From assembly GCF_009687885.1 (NCBI RefSeq), contig NZ_BLAF01000049.1, forward strand, positions 31,686-95,685: a DNA stretch of 64,000 nucleotides, in the 5' to 3' direction. The notes under the pieces are model-generated. The model had not been told where the DNA came from. It ran no database searches and worked only from the letters and a program-made list of their open reading frames with translations. This stretch comes from Acrocarpospora pleiomorpha. GTDB lineage: Bacteria > Actinomycetota > Actinomycetes > Streptosporangiales > Streptosporangiaceae. The position numbers and the translations under genes are program-made. Below are positions 36,372 through 45,750 of this stretch, one piece after another; positions within the stretch are counted from its first letter, which is position 1, and each line of letters starts with the position of its first letter.

Positions 36372-37349
36372 CTAGAAGCCCGTCGGGTAGCGCGGGGTGT
36401 AGGGGGCTTCGAGTGCCTTGATCTCGTCGTTGGTGAGGGCGAGGTCCAGGGCGCCCAGTGCGTCTGTCAGGTGGTCGACCGTGGTCGGGCCGATGATCGG
36501 GCTGGCGATGGCCGGCTTGTGCAGGGTCCACGCGAGAGCGACCTGCGCCCGGGTGACGCCGCGATCCGCCGCGATCCGGCCGACGGTCTCGACGATGTCC
36601 CGGTTGGAGCGCTCGTCGTAGGTGTAGAGGCCGCCGCCGTAAAGATCGGTTTCCATGCGCTTCGTTCGCTCGCCCCAGGCGCCGGCCAGGCGGCCCCGGG
36701 CGAGCGGGCTCCACGCCAGCACACCGACGCCCTGGTCGACGCAGAACGGATGCATCTCCCGTTCCTCCTCGCGCATCAGGAGGTTGTACTGATCCTGCAT
36801 GGAGATGAAGCGCGTCCAGCCGTGCAGCGCGGCGGCGAACTGGGCGGTGGCGAACTGCCAGGCGAACATCGACGACGCGCCGAGATAGCGGACCTTCCCC
36901 GAGCGTACGACGTCGTTCAGCGCCTCCATCGTCTCCTCCACCGGTACGGCGGAATCGAATCGGTGGACCTGGTAGAGATCGATGTAGTCGGTGCCCAGGC
37001 GTCTCAGGCTCGCGTCGACCTGGGCGAAGATCGCCCCGCGGGAGAGCCCGCCGCCCTTCGCGCCAGGGCCCATCGGCACGAAGACCTTGGTGGCGACGAT
37101 CACCTCGTCACGCACCCCCGCCTCCTTCAGGAGCGTTCCGAGCATCTCCTCGCTCGTCCCGTGCGAGTACATGTTCGCGGTGTCGAAGACGGTGATCCCG
37201 GCATCGAGTGCCGCGCGGACGATCGGCCGCGCCTCGTCGATGCCGATCGTCCAGGGATGAGTGCCCGCCTCCGCCTTACCGAATCCCATGCAGCCCAGGG
37301 TGATTCGCGAGACCTGGAGACCGGAACGGCCCAGACGCCTGTACTCCAC
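36372..37349 (-). CDS. Aldo/keto reductase
   Basis: 325-aa NADPH-dependent (alpha/beta)8 enzyme. The tetrad is visible: Asp and Tyr in FDTANMYSHG, Lys in ATKV, His in YQVHRFD. The NADP-binding C-terminus is SPIIGPTTVDHL. Closest in pattern to the YcsN/Tas-type group. It is the last of eight genes in the operon starting at 44530 and follows the aldehyde dehydrogenase by 24 bp, so it may reduce a carbonyl produced in that pathway. Confidence 0.92.
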   Translation of the reverse strand: MEYRRLGRSGLQVSRITLGCMGFGKAEAGTHPWTIGIDEARPIVRAALDAGITVFDTANMYSHGTSEEMLGTLLKEAGVRDEVIVATKVFVPMGPGAKGGGLSRGAIFAQVDASLRRLGTDYIDLYQVHRFDSAVPVEETMEALNDVVRSGKVRYLGASSMFAWQFATAQFAAALHGWTRFISMQDQYNLLMREEEREMHPFCVDQGVGVLAWSPLARGRLAGAWGERTKRMETDLYGGGLYTYDERSNRDIVETVGRIAADRGVTRAQVALAWTLHKPAIASPIIGPTTVDHLTDALGALDLALTNDEIKALEAPYTPRYPTGF

Positions 37350-37373
37350 TTCTTTCCTCCGTTTCCTGAGTGT

Positions 37374-38798
37374 TCAGCTGCCGATGATGGCTTTGACTTC
37401 CAGGTATTCCTCCAACCCGAATTCGCCCCCCTCGCGGCCGTTGCCGGACTGCTTGTAGCCGCCGAACGGCGCCTGCGAGTTCTGGCCCATCGTGTTGATG
37501 TAGACGCGGCCGGAGCGCAGCCGGGCGGCGAGCCGCCGCGCTCGCGCGCCGTCGCCCGACTGGATGTAGTTGGCCAGGCCGTAGGGGGTGTCGTTGGCGA
37601 TGTCCACCGCCTCGTCCTCCGTGTCGTACGGGATGACCGGCAGCACCGGCCCGAAGATCTCCTCCCGCGCGATCGTCATGTGGTTGCCGACATCGCCGAA
37701 GATGGTCGGCCGGACGAAGAAGCCGCGTTCCAGGCCGTCGGGCCGGCCGAGCCCCCCGCAGACCAGGCGGGCGCCCTGGGCCAGGCCGCTACGGATCATG
37801 GACTGCACCCGCTCGTACTGGATCTCGGAGACCACCGGGCCCATCACGGTCTCCTCCGCCGCCGGATCTCCGTACGCGATGGATTCCGCCGCCGCCTTCG
37901 CGTGGCCGAGCGCCTCCTCGTGGCGGCTCCGGTGCACCAGCATCCGGGTCGGGGCCTGGCAGGACTGCCCGGAGTTCAGGAAGGAGCGCCGGACGTTCGC
38001 GTGCACGGCCGCCTGGAGGTCGACGTCGGGAAGAATGATGTTGGCCGACTTGCCGCCGAGTTCCTGGTGAACCCGTTTGACCGAGTCGGCCGCGGCCTTG
38101 GCGATCAGAACTCCCGCGCGGGTGGAGCCGGTGAAGGAGATCATGTCGATATCGGGATGGGCGGAGATGCTCTGGCCGACCGTCGCGCCATCCCCGTTCA
38201 CCAGGTTGAAGACGCCCGCCGGGACCCCGGCGTCGTGCATGACGTCGGCCAGCAGCATGGCGGAGAGCGGCGCCACCTCGCTCGGTTTGAGGACGACGGT
38301 GCAGCCGGCGGCGAGGGCGTAGGCCAGCTTGGACGCGATCAGGTTGAGCGGCCAGTTCCACGCGGTGATGAGGCCGCAAACACCGATCGGCTCGCGCCGC
38401 ACCATGGTCGAGCCGTCCATCGGGCGCTCGAACTCGTAGTGCCGCAGGGTGTCGATGGCCTGCTCGAACTGCCCGATCAGGCTGGCCGTCTGGGCCTCCC
38501 GGGCGAACGTGATGGGCGCCCCCATCTCCATGGAGATCGTCCGGGCGATCTCCTCCGTGCGTGCGGAGTAGACGTCGATGATCCGCCGCATCAGGGCGAT
38601 GCGGTCCTGCTTGTCGCTGAGGCCGTACGTGCGGAAGGCCTGTCGCGCGGCGGCCACCGCCCGGTCGACGTCGTCCGGGGTGCCCTGGCTGACCACCCCG
38701 ACGACCTCCTCGACGGCGGGATCGCAGACCGGTATCCGCTCCTGTCCCGACGGCGCCACCCAGGCGCCGTCGATGTAGAAGTCGGTGCGTCGCAGCAT
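37374..38798 (-). CDS. NAD(P)-dependent aldehyde dehydrogenase
   Basis: 474 aa. Catalytic Glu in HQELGGKSANI and Cys in NSGQSCQAPTR. Cofactor loop FTGSTRAG; C-terminal PFGGYKQSGNGREGG. Oxidises an aldehyde to the acid; the substrate is not evident. It sits between the cysteine hydrolase (31 bp) and aldo/keto reductase (24 bp) genes. Confidence 0.94.
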   Translation of the reverse strand: MLRRTDFYIDGAWVAPSGQERIPVCDPAVEEVVGVVSQGTPDDVDRAVAAARQAFRTYGLSDKQDRIALMRRIIDVYSARTEEIARTISMEMGAPITFAREAQTASLIGQFEQAIDTLRHYEFERPMDGSTMVRREPIGVCGLITAWNWPLNLIASKLAYALAAGCTVVLKPSEVAPLSAMLLADVMHDAGVPAGVFNLVNGDGATVGQSISAHPDIDMISFTGSTRAGVLIAKAAADSVKRVHQELGGKSANIILPDVDLQAAVHANVRRSFLNSGQSCQAPTRMLVHRSRHEEALGHAKAAAESIAYGDPAAEETVMGPVVSEIQYERVQSMIRSGLAQGARLVCGGLGRPDGLERGFFVRPTIFGDVGNHMTIAREEIFGPVLPVIPYDTEDEAVDIANDTPYGLANYIQSGDGARARRLAARLRSGRVYINTMGQNSQAPFGGYKQSGNGREGGEFGLEEYLEVKAIIGS

Positions 38799-38829
38799 GT
38801 CCTGTCTCTCTTTCGTGTCTCGGCGGCGG

Positions 38830-39438
38830 TCAGATCAGCACGCGGCCGGCGATCGCGTCGCGCCAGTCGGTGACGTTCGCGCCGAGGCTGGTCATGCTCA
38901 TGAGCGCGTTCTCGTGCAGCTGCGCCGACTCGCTCGTCACGCAGTCCCGCGCGACCCAGACCCGGTAGTTGCGCTGGAGCGCCGAGCGCGCGGTGGTCTC
39001 GACACAGGCGTTGGTCAGCACGCCGCACATGATCAGGTTCACCGTGCCGAGACCCTGGAGCAGCGGTTCCAGATCGGTGTACAGGAAGGCGTCCCAGCGT
39101 GTCTTGCTGACCATGTAGTCGCCCGGCAGCGGGGCGAGCCGCTCGACGATGTCGCCCTCGGCCCCTTCCATGGACAGGACCGTGCCCGGCGGCAGGACGC
39201 TGGCCGCCTCCCGGTGGATCCGCATCGCGTTGAGCATGTCCGGAAGGGTCCGGTAACGGACGTAGATCACGGGGATGCCGCGCTGGCGGGCCGCCGCGAT
39301 CAGGGCGGCGCTGGCGTCGATCACGGCGGGCACGTTGACGAGCGGGGGCCAGCCCATCTTCTGCTGGAGTCCACCGGCGGGGTGCAGGCAGAACCCGTTC
39401 TGCATGTCGATGACGATCAGGGCGGTCTTGTCGGTCAT
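38830..39438 (-). CDS. Isochorismatase-like cysteine hydrolase
   Basis: 202 aa. The triad is visible: Asp in LIVIDMQNGF, Lys in SKTRWDAF, Cys in GVLTNACVETTAR, preceded by the non-proline cis bond typical of the family. These enzymes hydrolyse amides, carbamoyl groups or the vinyl ether of isochorismate. With a peptide-type importer upstream and two carbonyl enzymes downstream, it may deamidate an imported compound. Confidence 0.91.
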   Translation of the reverse strand: MTDKTALIVIDMQNGFCLHPAGGLQQKMGWPPLVNVPAVIDASAALIAAARQRGIPVIYVRYRTLPDMLNAMRIHREAASVLPPGTVLSMEGAEGDIVERLAPLPGDYMVSKTRWDAFLYTDLEPLLQGLGTVNLIMCGVLTNACVETTARSALQRNYRVWVARDCVTSESAQLHENALMSMTSLGANVTDWRDAIAGRVLI

Positions 39439-39473
39439 TTATGTCCTCGGACGCAGGGGCGAATGGGCGGAGG

Positions 39474-41075
39474 TCACGACATCGATGTGGAAATGGGGGT
39501 GAAGTCGATCCACCAGGACATCGGCTGATTGAAGCCGGTGACCGCCTTGGTCATGGCCCGGGGCGCCTTGTCGTTGACGACGTACAGCCAGGGGGCCTCC
39601 GCCGTGACGATCCGGGCGGCCTGCGTGAGCAGCGCAAGCCGCGCCTTCTCGTCGGCGGTCACCTGCGCCTCGTCCATCAGCTTCTGCGCGTCGGGGTTGC
39701 AGTAGTGCGAGACCGACTGCCCGTCGCAGCCGAACATGAAGCTGCCCCACTCGGAGAAGTTGCCCATGCTGAACGGCGCGTTGTAGCCGCCCCAGTCCGC
39801 CGGGATCTTCTTGTTCACCCAGATGGACGTGATCATCACGGAGAAGTCCGTCGGGACGAGATTGACCTTCACGCCGACCTTCGCGAGCTGCGACTGCAGC
39901 TGCTCGTTCATCGTCTTCGGTTTCATCGTCCCCGAGCCGGAGGTGATGTAGCCGAGGCTGAAGGAGAACCCGTCGGGGTATCCGGCGTCGGCGAGCAGCT
40001 GCTTGGCCTTCGCCGGGTCGTAGCTGTAGTGGTCGTCGTTCGCGTCGTACGCGGGGTTCGCCGCCGGCACGGTCTGGGTCTCGGGTACGGCGGTGCCGAG
40101 CAGCAGGTCGGAGGCGATCGCCTTCCGGTCGATGGCGTAGTTGAGCGCCTGCCGTACGCGGGGGTCGTCGAAGGGCTTCTTGGACAGATCGAAGACCCAG
40201 CCCCAGATCCAGTCGAACTCCCGCTCCGTGGTGACGAAACCGGCCGCCTTGAGACCCGCCAGGTCATCGGGGTCGGCGCCTTCGATCCAGTCGACCCGCT
40301 GCGAGCGCAGCGCCGCGACCCGGGCGGAGTTGTCGGGGATCAGCAGAATGTCGATCTCGTCGAGCTTGGGAGCGCCACCCCACCAGTTCGGGTTCTTCTT
40401 CAGGGTCAGTTCCTGCGAGTTGATCGAGCCGAAGGAGAACGGCCCCGTCCCGACCGGATGCGCGGACTGCCCGTCCGAGCCGCTCTTCCGCAGCGAGTCG
40501 GGGCTGGCCATGTAGACGTTGTAGATGTCGTCCAGCAGGTAGGCGTACGGCTCTTTCATGGTGATTCGGATCGACTGGTCGCCGGTCTTCTCCACCGACT
40601 TGATCCGCGTCAGGACGGGGTAGTTGCCGATCACCGCCGCCGAGTACTGGGGCGCCTGGGGGTTCAGGTAGCGGTCGAAGTTGTACGCCGCCGCGTCGGC
40701 GTTCCACGGCGTGCCGTCCTGGAACGTGACCCCTGGGCGCAGCTGGAAGTCGTAGACCGTGCTGTCGTCGCTGACCGTCCAGGACGTGGCGAGTCCGGGC
40801 GCGATGACGCGCGGCTTCGAGGTGTCGGAGACATCCCACCGCGTCAGCCCGTCGTAGATGTTGTTGCCGATCAGCCGCTGCCCTTCGTAGCCGCCGTTGG
40901 TGATCCCCCCGGTGTCGAGGTTCGGGAACGACGGCATGCTGGAGCCGATGCGGAGGACGCGTTGCGTCGCCGGCGAGTCGCCGGCGCCGCCGGCACAGGC
41001 GGCCATCGGCAGCGTCGCGGTCAGTGCGGTTGCTATGGCGATGACCCGGCGGGCGGTTCTTCGGTGGAGGTTCAT
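39474..41075 (-). CDS. Peptide/opine ABC transporter substrate-binding lipoprotein (family 5)
   Basis: 533 aa. Lipobox LPMAAC (Cys27). Family features include YDGLTRWD near the start, LRPGVTFQDGTPWNADAAAYNFDRYL, and VRQALNYAIDRKAIA in the second half. Captures a peptide, opine or similar solute. Its ATG overlaps the stop of the upstream ATPase (ATGA). Placing the binding protein after the ATPases is unusual but seen in some actinomycete operons. Confidence 0.94.
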   Translation of the reverse strand: MNLHRRTARRVIAIATALTATLPMAACAGGAGDSPATQRVLRIGSSMPSFPNLDTGGITNGGYEGQRLIGNNIYDGLTRWDVSDTSKPRVIAPGLATSWTVSDDSTVYDFQLRPGVTFQDGTPWNADAAAYNFDRYLNPQAPQYSAAVIGNYPVLTRIKSVEKTGDQSIRITMKEPYAYLLDDIYNVYMASPDSLRKSGSDGQSAHPVGTGPFSFGSINSQELTLKKNPNWWGGAPKLDEIDILLIPDNSARVAALRSQRVDWIEGADPDDLAGLKAAGFVTTEREFDWIWGWVFDLSKKPFDDPRVRQALNYAIDRKAIASDLLLGTAVPETQTVPAANPAYDANDDHYSYDPAKAKQLLADAGYPDGFSFSLGYITSGSGTMKPKTMNEQLQSQLAKVGVKVNLVPTDFSVMITSIWVNKKIPADWGGYNAPFSMGNFSEWGSFMFGCDGQSVSHYCNPDAQKLMDEAQVTADEKARLALLTQAARIVTAEAPWLYVVNDKAPRAMTKAVTGFNQPMSWWIDFTPISTSMS

Positions 41076-41842
41076 CCTTCTTCATCTCCTTGAAGCGGGG
41101 GGTGCGCAGTACGGGCGGCGAGAAGTTCGGTGGTGTAGGGATCCTTGGGAGCGCGCAGGATGTCCTGGGTCGCGCCGGTCTCGACGACGCGACCGCGCCG
41201 CAGGACGGTGATCTCGTCGGAGATGTGCTCGACCACGGCGAGATCGTGACTGACGAAGACGAGGGAGAGCCGGCGGTCGCGCTGCAGCTCCGACAGCACG
41301 TTGAGCACCTGCGCCTGAACGCCCTTGTCGAGCGCGGAGACCGCCTCATCGCACACCAGGACAGCAGGATCGCCGACGAGCGCGCGGGCGATCGCGACCC
41401 GCTGCGCCAGCCCTCCGGACAGCTCGCCGGGATAGGCGTGGAGGTAGTCCGGCGTGAGCGCCACCATGGCGAGGGCGTCGTGCGCGCGGGCTTTCCGCTC
41501 GGCCCGCCGGATGCCCTGTGCCGCCATGTGGAACCAGAGCGAGCGCTGGACGGTGCGGGCGGGATTGAGGGTGTGGCGCGGGTCCTGGGGAACGAGCTGG
41601 ACCGAGCGGCGCAGCTCGCGCGGCATCCGGCCGCCGAGGACGATCTCGTGGCCGAGGATCCTCAGCGACCCCGAGTCCGGTCGCTGCAGCCCGAGCACGG
41701 CACGCGCCAGCGTGGACTTCCCGCTGCCGGACTCCCCGACGATGCCGACCGTCATGCCTTGCCGGGCGACGAGGGACACGTCGTCGAGCGCCGCGATCTT
41801 CCCGAACCGCTTGCACAGGTGGGCGACTTCGATGACGTTCAT
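41072..41842 (-). CDS. ABC transporter ATPase, OppF/DppF type
   Basis: 256 aa. Walker A GESGSGKST, Q-loop VPQDPRHTLNP, signature LSGGLAQRV, Walker B VLVCDEAVSALD, H-loop VSHD. The C-terminus is short (DPYTTELLAA), without a long oligopeptide tail. Start ATG 41842 overlaps the previous stop (ATGA). Energises the importer with the OppD-type partner. Confidence 0.94.
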   Translation of the reverse strand: MNVIEVAHLCKRFGKIAALDDVSLVARQGMTVGIVGESGSGKSTLARAVLGLQRPDSGSLRILGHEIVLGGRMPRELRRSVQLVPQDPRHTLNPARTVQRSLWFHMAAQGIRRAERKARAHDALAMVALTPDYLHAYPGELSGGLAQRVAIARALVGDPAVLVCDEAVSALDKGVQAQVLNVLSELQRDRRLSLVFVSHDLAVVEHISDEITVLRRGRVVETGATQDILRAPKDPYTTELLAARTAHPPLQGDEEG

Positions 41843-42744
41843 GCGGTGACTTCCGATGCGACCCAGTGATCCGTGCCGACCTGCTGGAGCGGACCCCATT
41901 CGGCGGTCCGGAGCTCGCGCGGCACCGTGGCCAGCTCGCCGCGCGGCACCGACGCCGACGGCTCGCTGGCCAGCAGGGCGCGCGTGTACGGATGCCGGGG
42001 GCGCGCGAGCACCGCTGTCGCCGGCCCGTACTCGACGAAGCGCCCGCCGAGCATCACGCCCACGCGATCGACCTCCTCGTGGGCGATCCGGGCCGCGACC
42101 CCGATGTCGTGCGTGACGAAGACGACCGAGGTGCCGGTGGTGCGGCGCAACTCGTCGATCAGATCCACAACGCGCGCGCCCACGATGGCGTCCAGCGCGC
42201 TCGACGGCTCGTCGGCGACGAGGAGACGCGGCCGGCCGCAGAGCGCGAGCGCGATCGACACCCGCTGGCGCATGCCGCCCGACAGCTCGAAGGGATACTT
42301 CCGCACCACCTCCTCCGGCCGGTGCAGGTGCACCTGCTCCAGCCGCCGGATCGCCTCCTGGCGGCGGGTGCGGGCATCCAGCCCCTCGTGCCGGCGGAGC
42401 ACCTCGCGCAGCTGCGCGCCGACCGTGCGCATCGCGTCCAGGGATGACGTGGGATCCTGCGAGACGAGGCCGATCTGGCTGCCGAGCAGGCGGCGACGGA
42501 CCGCGGCCCTGGCGGGACGGATCTCGGCGCCCGCGAACGTGACCCGTCCGGTCACCGCCGACTCCGGCGGTTCCAGGCCGATCAGCGTGCGCGCGAGCAT
42601 GGTCTTCCCGCTGCCGCTCTCCCCGAGGACGGCGAACACGGCCTTCTCCGGCAGGTCGAGCGAGACGCCCCGGACGACCGCCGTCCGCTGTCGCCCGTTT
42701 CCGAACGTCACCGAGAGATCCCTGGCGCTGAGCAGGCCGGTCAT
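41839..42744 (-). CDS. ABC transporter ATPase, OppD/DppD type
   Basis: 301 aa. Walker A GESGSGKTM, signature LSGGMRQRV, Walker B LLVADEPSSALD, H-loop VTHD, and the oligopeptide-family tail RPRHPYTRALLAS. Pairs with the ATPase at 41072. Overlaps both neighbours by 4 bp. Confidence 0.94.
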   Translation of the reverse strand: MTGLLSARDLSVTFGNGRQRTAVVRGVSLDLPEKAVFAVLGESGSGKTMLARTLIGLEPPESAVTGRVTFAGAEIRPARAAVRRRLLGSQIGLVSQDPTSSLDAMRTVGAQLREVLRRHEGLDARTRRQEAIRRLEQVHLHRPEEVVRKYPFELSGGMRQRVSIALALCGRPRLLVADEPSSALDAIVGARVVDLIDELRRTTGTSVVFVTHDIGVAARIAHEEVDRVGVMLGGRFVEYGPATAVLARPRHPYTRALLASEPSASVPRGELATVPRELRTAEWGPLQQVGTDHWVASEVTA

Positions 42745-43589
42745 GATGACCTCCGTCCGGCGAGGGCCTGGCCCAGCGCGGCACCGAAGATCGGAAAGAG
42801 CATCGCCAGGACCAGGGTGACGATGGCCGGCAGCAGGGCGAGCATGTGGTCGGTGTAGAGCGCCGCCTGCAGGTCGTGGATCATCGATCCCAGTTCCGCC
42901 TGCGGTGAGGGGGCGCCCAGGCCCACGAAGCCGAGACCGCCGACGATGGCGATCGATCCGCCCACCAGCGAGGTGGAGTACGCGAGGATGCCCGGCAGGA
43001 TCGCCGGGGTCAGCTGCCGCACCGCGATGCTCGGCACCCGCGCTCCGCTCACCCGGGCCACGGTGACGAAGTCCGCGTCGCGGATGCGCGCGACCTCGGT
43101 CTCCGCGATGCGCGCCGTGGGCGGAACCCAGACGGCGGTCAGCGCGATGATCGTCGTCCCGATCCCCGGGCCGAGCGCCGTCGCCAGGAACAGGGCGAGC
43201 AGCACGGCGGGGAAGGCGAACGTGATGTCGAGCAGGCGCATCACGATCGCGTTGACGACACGTCCGCCCAGGCCGGCCAGCAGGCCGATGGTGGTTCCGA
43301 TCATCAGCGAGAGGAGCACCGGGGCGATGGCGGCGACGAGCGAGGTGCGCATGCCGTACATCAAGCGGATGAGCATGTCGCGCCCCTCGGTGTCGGTGCC
43401 GAGGAGATGGCCGGGCGTGCCGATCGGCAGGAGCCGCTGGGCGGGGGAGGTGGCGTAAGGGTCGGCCCCGGACAGCAGCGGCCCGGCTATCGCGATCGCG
43501 GCGAGCACGAGGATCGCCACCAGAGCGACCTTGCCGTGCGGGGGAAGGCGCCGGAATGTGCTCCGCCGGTGGAAACGGTCGGTGGTCAT
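42741..43589 (-). CDS. ABC transporter permease, DppC type
   Basis: 282 aa, six membrane segments; N-terminal OppC_N helix, then HLLGTDTEGRDMLIRLMYGMR, the standard DppC/OppC motif. The EAA-like loop is VARVSGARVPSIAVRQLTP. Overlaps both neighbours by 4 bp. Confidence 0.94.
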   Translation of the reverse strand: MTTDRFHRRSTFRRLPPHGKVALVAILVLAAIAIAGPLLSGADPYATSPAQRLLPIGTPGHLLGTDTEGRDMLIRLMYGMRTSLVAAIAPVLLSLMIGTTIGLLAGLGGRVVNAIVMRLLDITFAFPAVLLALFLATALGPGIGTTIIALTAVWVPPTARIAETEVARIRDADFVTVARVSGARVPSIAVRQLTPAILPGILAYSTSLVGGSIAIVGGLGFVGLGAPSPQAELGSMIHDLQAALYTDHMLALLPAIVTLVLAMLFPIFGAALGQALAGRRSS

Positions 43590-44530
43590 CGTGCCGTCCC
43601 CCTCCGGATGCGGGGGTCGATGACCGCCGCGAGCACGTCCGCGACGAGCATGATCCCGATGAACATCATCGCGACCAGGAGAAGCACGCCCTGGAGAAGC
43701 GGGTAGTCACGCGGCCCGATAGCCTGCAACGCCAGGTTGCCCAGGCCGGGAAGGGAGAAGATGGTCTCGACGAAGACCGCGCCGCCGAGCATGGTTCCCA
43801 CCTGGATGCCGGTGACCGTGATGACGGAGGGCAGGGCGTTGCGATGGACGTGGGCGAGCACGGCCGGCGTCGAGATGCCCCGCGCCCGCAGTGACGGGAC
43901 CAGCTCCTCGATCGCCGGGTTGGCGAGGGCGGTTTTCAGGGACCGGCCGATCATCGCCCCGGGTGGCAGCGCGAGGGCCAGCGCCGGCAGGGTCAGGTGG
44001 CTGAGCAGATCACCGAGGCCGTCCGTGCCCAGCCCCCCGGAGGGGAACAGCGGCACCACCACGCACAGCACGGTCAGCAGGACCAGCGCCACCGTGTATT
44101 CCGGGGCGGACAGTAGCGCGGCTTCCGCCAGGTCGGCCCCCCGGCGGGAGGGCGCAGGGCCGCGCGAGCTCAGATTGCCCAGGACCAGGCCGATGACGAT
44201 GGCGATCAGAGCGGAGAGGGCGGAGAGCATGACGGTGGTCCGCCACGCCTCGCCGAGGACGGTGACGACAGCTCGGTTCTGCGAGATCGACGTGCCGAAG
44301 TCACCGTGGAGTACGCCGGTCACCCAGATCCCGAACTGCGCGGGAAGGGACTTGTCCAGCCCGAGACTCGCGCGCAGGTCGGCCATCTGGGCGGGGGTCG
44401 CGAGAGGGCCGAGCAGGTTGCCCGCGGGGTCGCCCGGCGCCGCGCGGACGACGAGGAAGACCAGGAGGCAGGCTCCGGCGAGGCTCACCAGCGATTCGAC
44501 CGCGCGCCGGACGATGAAGCGGAACAGCAT
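43586..44530 (-). CDS. ABC transporter permease, DppB type
   Basis: 314 aa, six membrane segments, with the N-terminal VVRAAPGDPAGNLLG and the family EAA region SLRARGISTPAVLAHVHRNALPSV. First gene of the 8-gene operon running to 36372. The ATG follows AAGGGGGTGAC. The divergent PadR gene is 221 bp away and is the obvious candidate regulator. Confidence 0.94.
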   Translation of the reverse strand: MLFRFIVRRAVESLVSLAGACLLVFLVVRAAPGDPAGNLLGPLATPAQMADLRASLGLDKSLPAQFGIWVTGVLHGDFGTSISQNRAVVTVLGEAWRTTVMLSALSALIAIVIGLVLGNLSSRGPAPSRRGADLAEAALLSAPEYTVALVLLTVLCVVVPLFPSGGLGTDGLGDLLSHLTLPALALALPPGAMIGRSLKTALANPAIEELVPSLRARGISTPAVLAHVHRNALPSVITVTGIQVGTMLGGAVFVETIFSLPGLGNLALQAIGPRDYPLLQGVLLLVAMMFIGIMLVADVLAAVIDPRIRRGTAR

Positions 44531-44567
44531 GTGTCACCCCCTTCCGAGGTCGGATAGTCAATTTCCG

Positions 44568-44585
44568 TAGTATCATTCCGTACTA
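44568..44585. promoter_or_regulatory. Inverted repeat between PadR gene and transporter operon, candidate operator
   Basis: tagta-tcattccg-tacta: a 5-bp inverted repeat with an 8-nt spacer in an AT-rich part of the 221-bp divergent gap, 38 bp before the permease start. tactat/tataat-like boxes overlap it, so a bound regulator would block the promoter of the transporter operon. PadR binding is inferred from position. Confidence 0.5.
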
Positions 44586-44751
44586 TAATTTGGGAGTGTT
44601 GTTTCGAAGACGTTACCGTCGTGTGAGTTCGGGACACAAGGGCCGTTCGGTGGGGAGGGTCCCTTATGATCACGTCCGTGTGGTTCCGGGGTGACGCGTC
44701 GGCTGATCAGCACCGACTCTCAATCCCCCAACAGGAAGCAGGTGCCGACGG

Positions 44752-45306
44752 ATGGCCTTGAAGCATGCGATCATGACGCATCTCATGCGAGGACTTCCCC
44801 GCAACGGCTACGAGCTCGTCCAGTACTTCGCGATGGACTACGAGCGCCTGTGGAAGGCCTCCGCCACGCAGGTGTACGCGGAGCTCTCCCGGATGGCGGA
44901 GTCCGGGCTGCTGGAGCTCGTCGAGAATCGGGCGTCGTCACGCTCGCACGGCGACTACATCCTCACCGACGCGGGTCGGCAGGAGCTGGAGCGGTGGCTG
45001 CTGCACACCGAGGCAGACCATGGGGTCAGGGATGACAGCCTGCTGAAACTCATCGCGATCGGGGCCCTGGACGACGAGCAGGCGCAGATTCTGATCGGCA
45101 ACGAGCAGGCCTACTACCGGCGGCGGGCCCTGGCCCTCGAGAAACGGCTGGCCGAATGGCCCGAGGAGCACGAGGGACGGATATGGCGCGGCCGGCGGGC
45201 GATTTTCCACCTCTGGCTGGTCCAGGCGCGGCAGACGCTCGAGTGGCTCGAAAAGCTCGAAACGTGCTTAAAGAACCCTGACATGCCGATGGACGAGATC
45301 TTCTGA
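44752..45306 (+). CDS. PadR-family transcriptional regulator
   Basis: 184 aa. Winged helix at 1-85 with the PadR pattern HLMRGLPRNGYELVQYF, ASATQVYAELSRMAESGLLE and DYILTDAGRQELERWL. The second half (95-175) is the PadR C-terminal dimerisation helices (Vir_act_alpha_C-like). PadR proteins generally repress nearby genes and release DNA on binding an aromatic or other effector. Divergent from the transporter operon; its stop is 28 bp from the convergent CMD-like gene. Confidence 0.93.
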   Translation: MALKHAIMTHLMRGLPRNGYELVQYFAMDYERLWKASATQVYAELSRMAESGLLELVENRASSRSHGDYILTDAGRQELERWLLHTEADHGVRDDSLLKLIAIGALDDEQAQILIGNEQAYYRRRALALEKRLAEWPEEHEGRIWRGRRAIFHLWLVQARQTLEWLEKLETCLKNPDMPMDEIF

Positions 45307-45334
45307 GGCAGGGGCAGGCGCCCGCCGGGTCAGG

Positions 45335-45742
45335 TCACTGTGACTGGCCGTCGTGCACTTCGACGCCGGGTTCCATGAGCTCGATGCCGACAACCTCCTG
45401 CCAGGCCTCGACACCCCACTGGAAGGCGACGACACCGGCTTCGGGAAGGGCGATCTCGATGGCTTCGAGGATCTCCTGTGGCGACACTCCCAGGTCCAGC
45501 GCGACCTGGATGTGGCTGCGGATCTGCGGCTTGGGGGCGCGCAGCACCGTCAGGCTGAGCACGAACAGCAGTTCCTTGGTGCGCCGGTCGAGCGTGCGCT
45601 GCTTGAGGTAGGCCGCCTCGACCACATGGTTGGCGGCCAGCAGGACCGGGAAATCGGCCGTGGCCATGATCTTGTGGTAATCGAGCACGTACCCACGGCT
45701 CCTGGCCATGGCGTCGATGTACTCCTGCGCGTCGGCTGTCAC
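45335..45742 (-). CDS. Carboxymuconolactone decarboxylase-like protein
   Basis: 135 aa from GTG 45742 after GAGGAG. All-helical AhpD/CMD fold: ELLFVLSLTVLRAPKPQIRSHIQVALDLGVSPQEILEAIE. The conserved His in RSHIQVAL is present, but the CxxC of AhpD-type peroxidases is absent, so a decarboxylase or isomerase-like role is more likely than thiol chemistry. It is 8 bp after the ribokinase gene, an unusual pairing. Confidence 0.88.
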   Translation of the reverse strand: MTADAQEYIDAMARSRGYVLDYHKIMATADFPVLLAANHVVEAAYLKQRTLDRRTKELLFVLSLTVLRAPKPQIRSHIQVALDLGVSPQEILEAIEIALPEAGVVAFQWGVEAWQEVVGIELMEPGVEVHDGQSQ

Positions 45743-45750
45743 GGGGCTCC

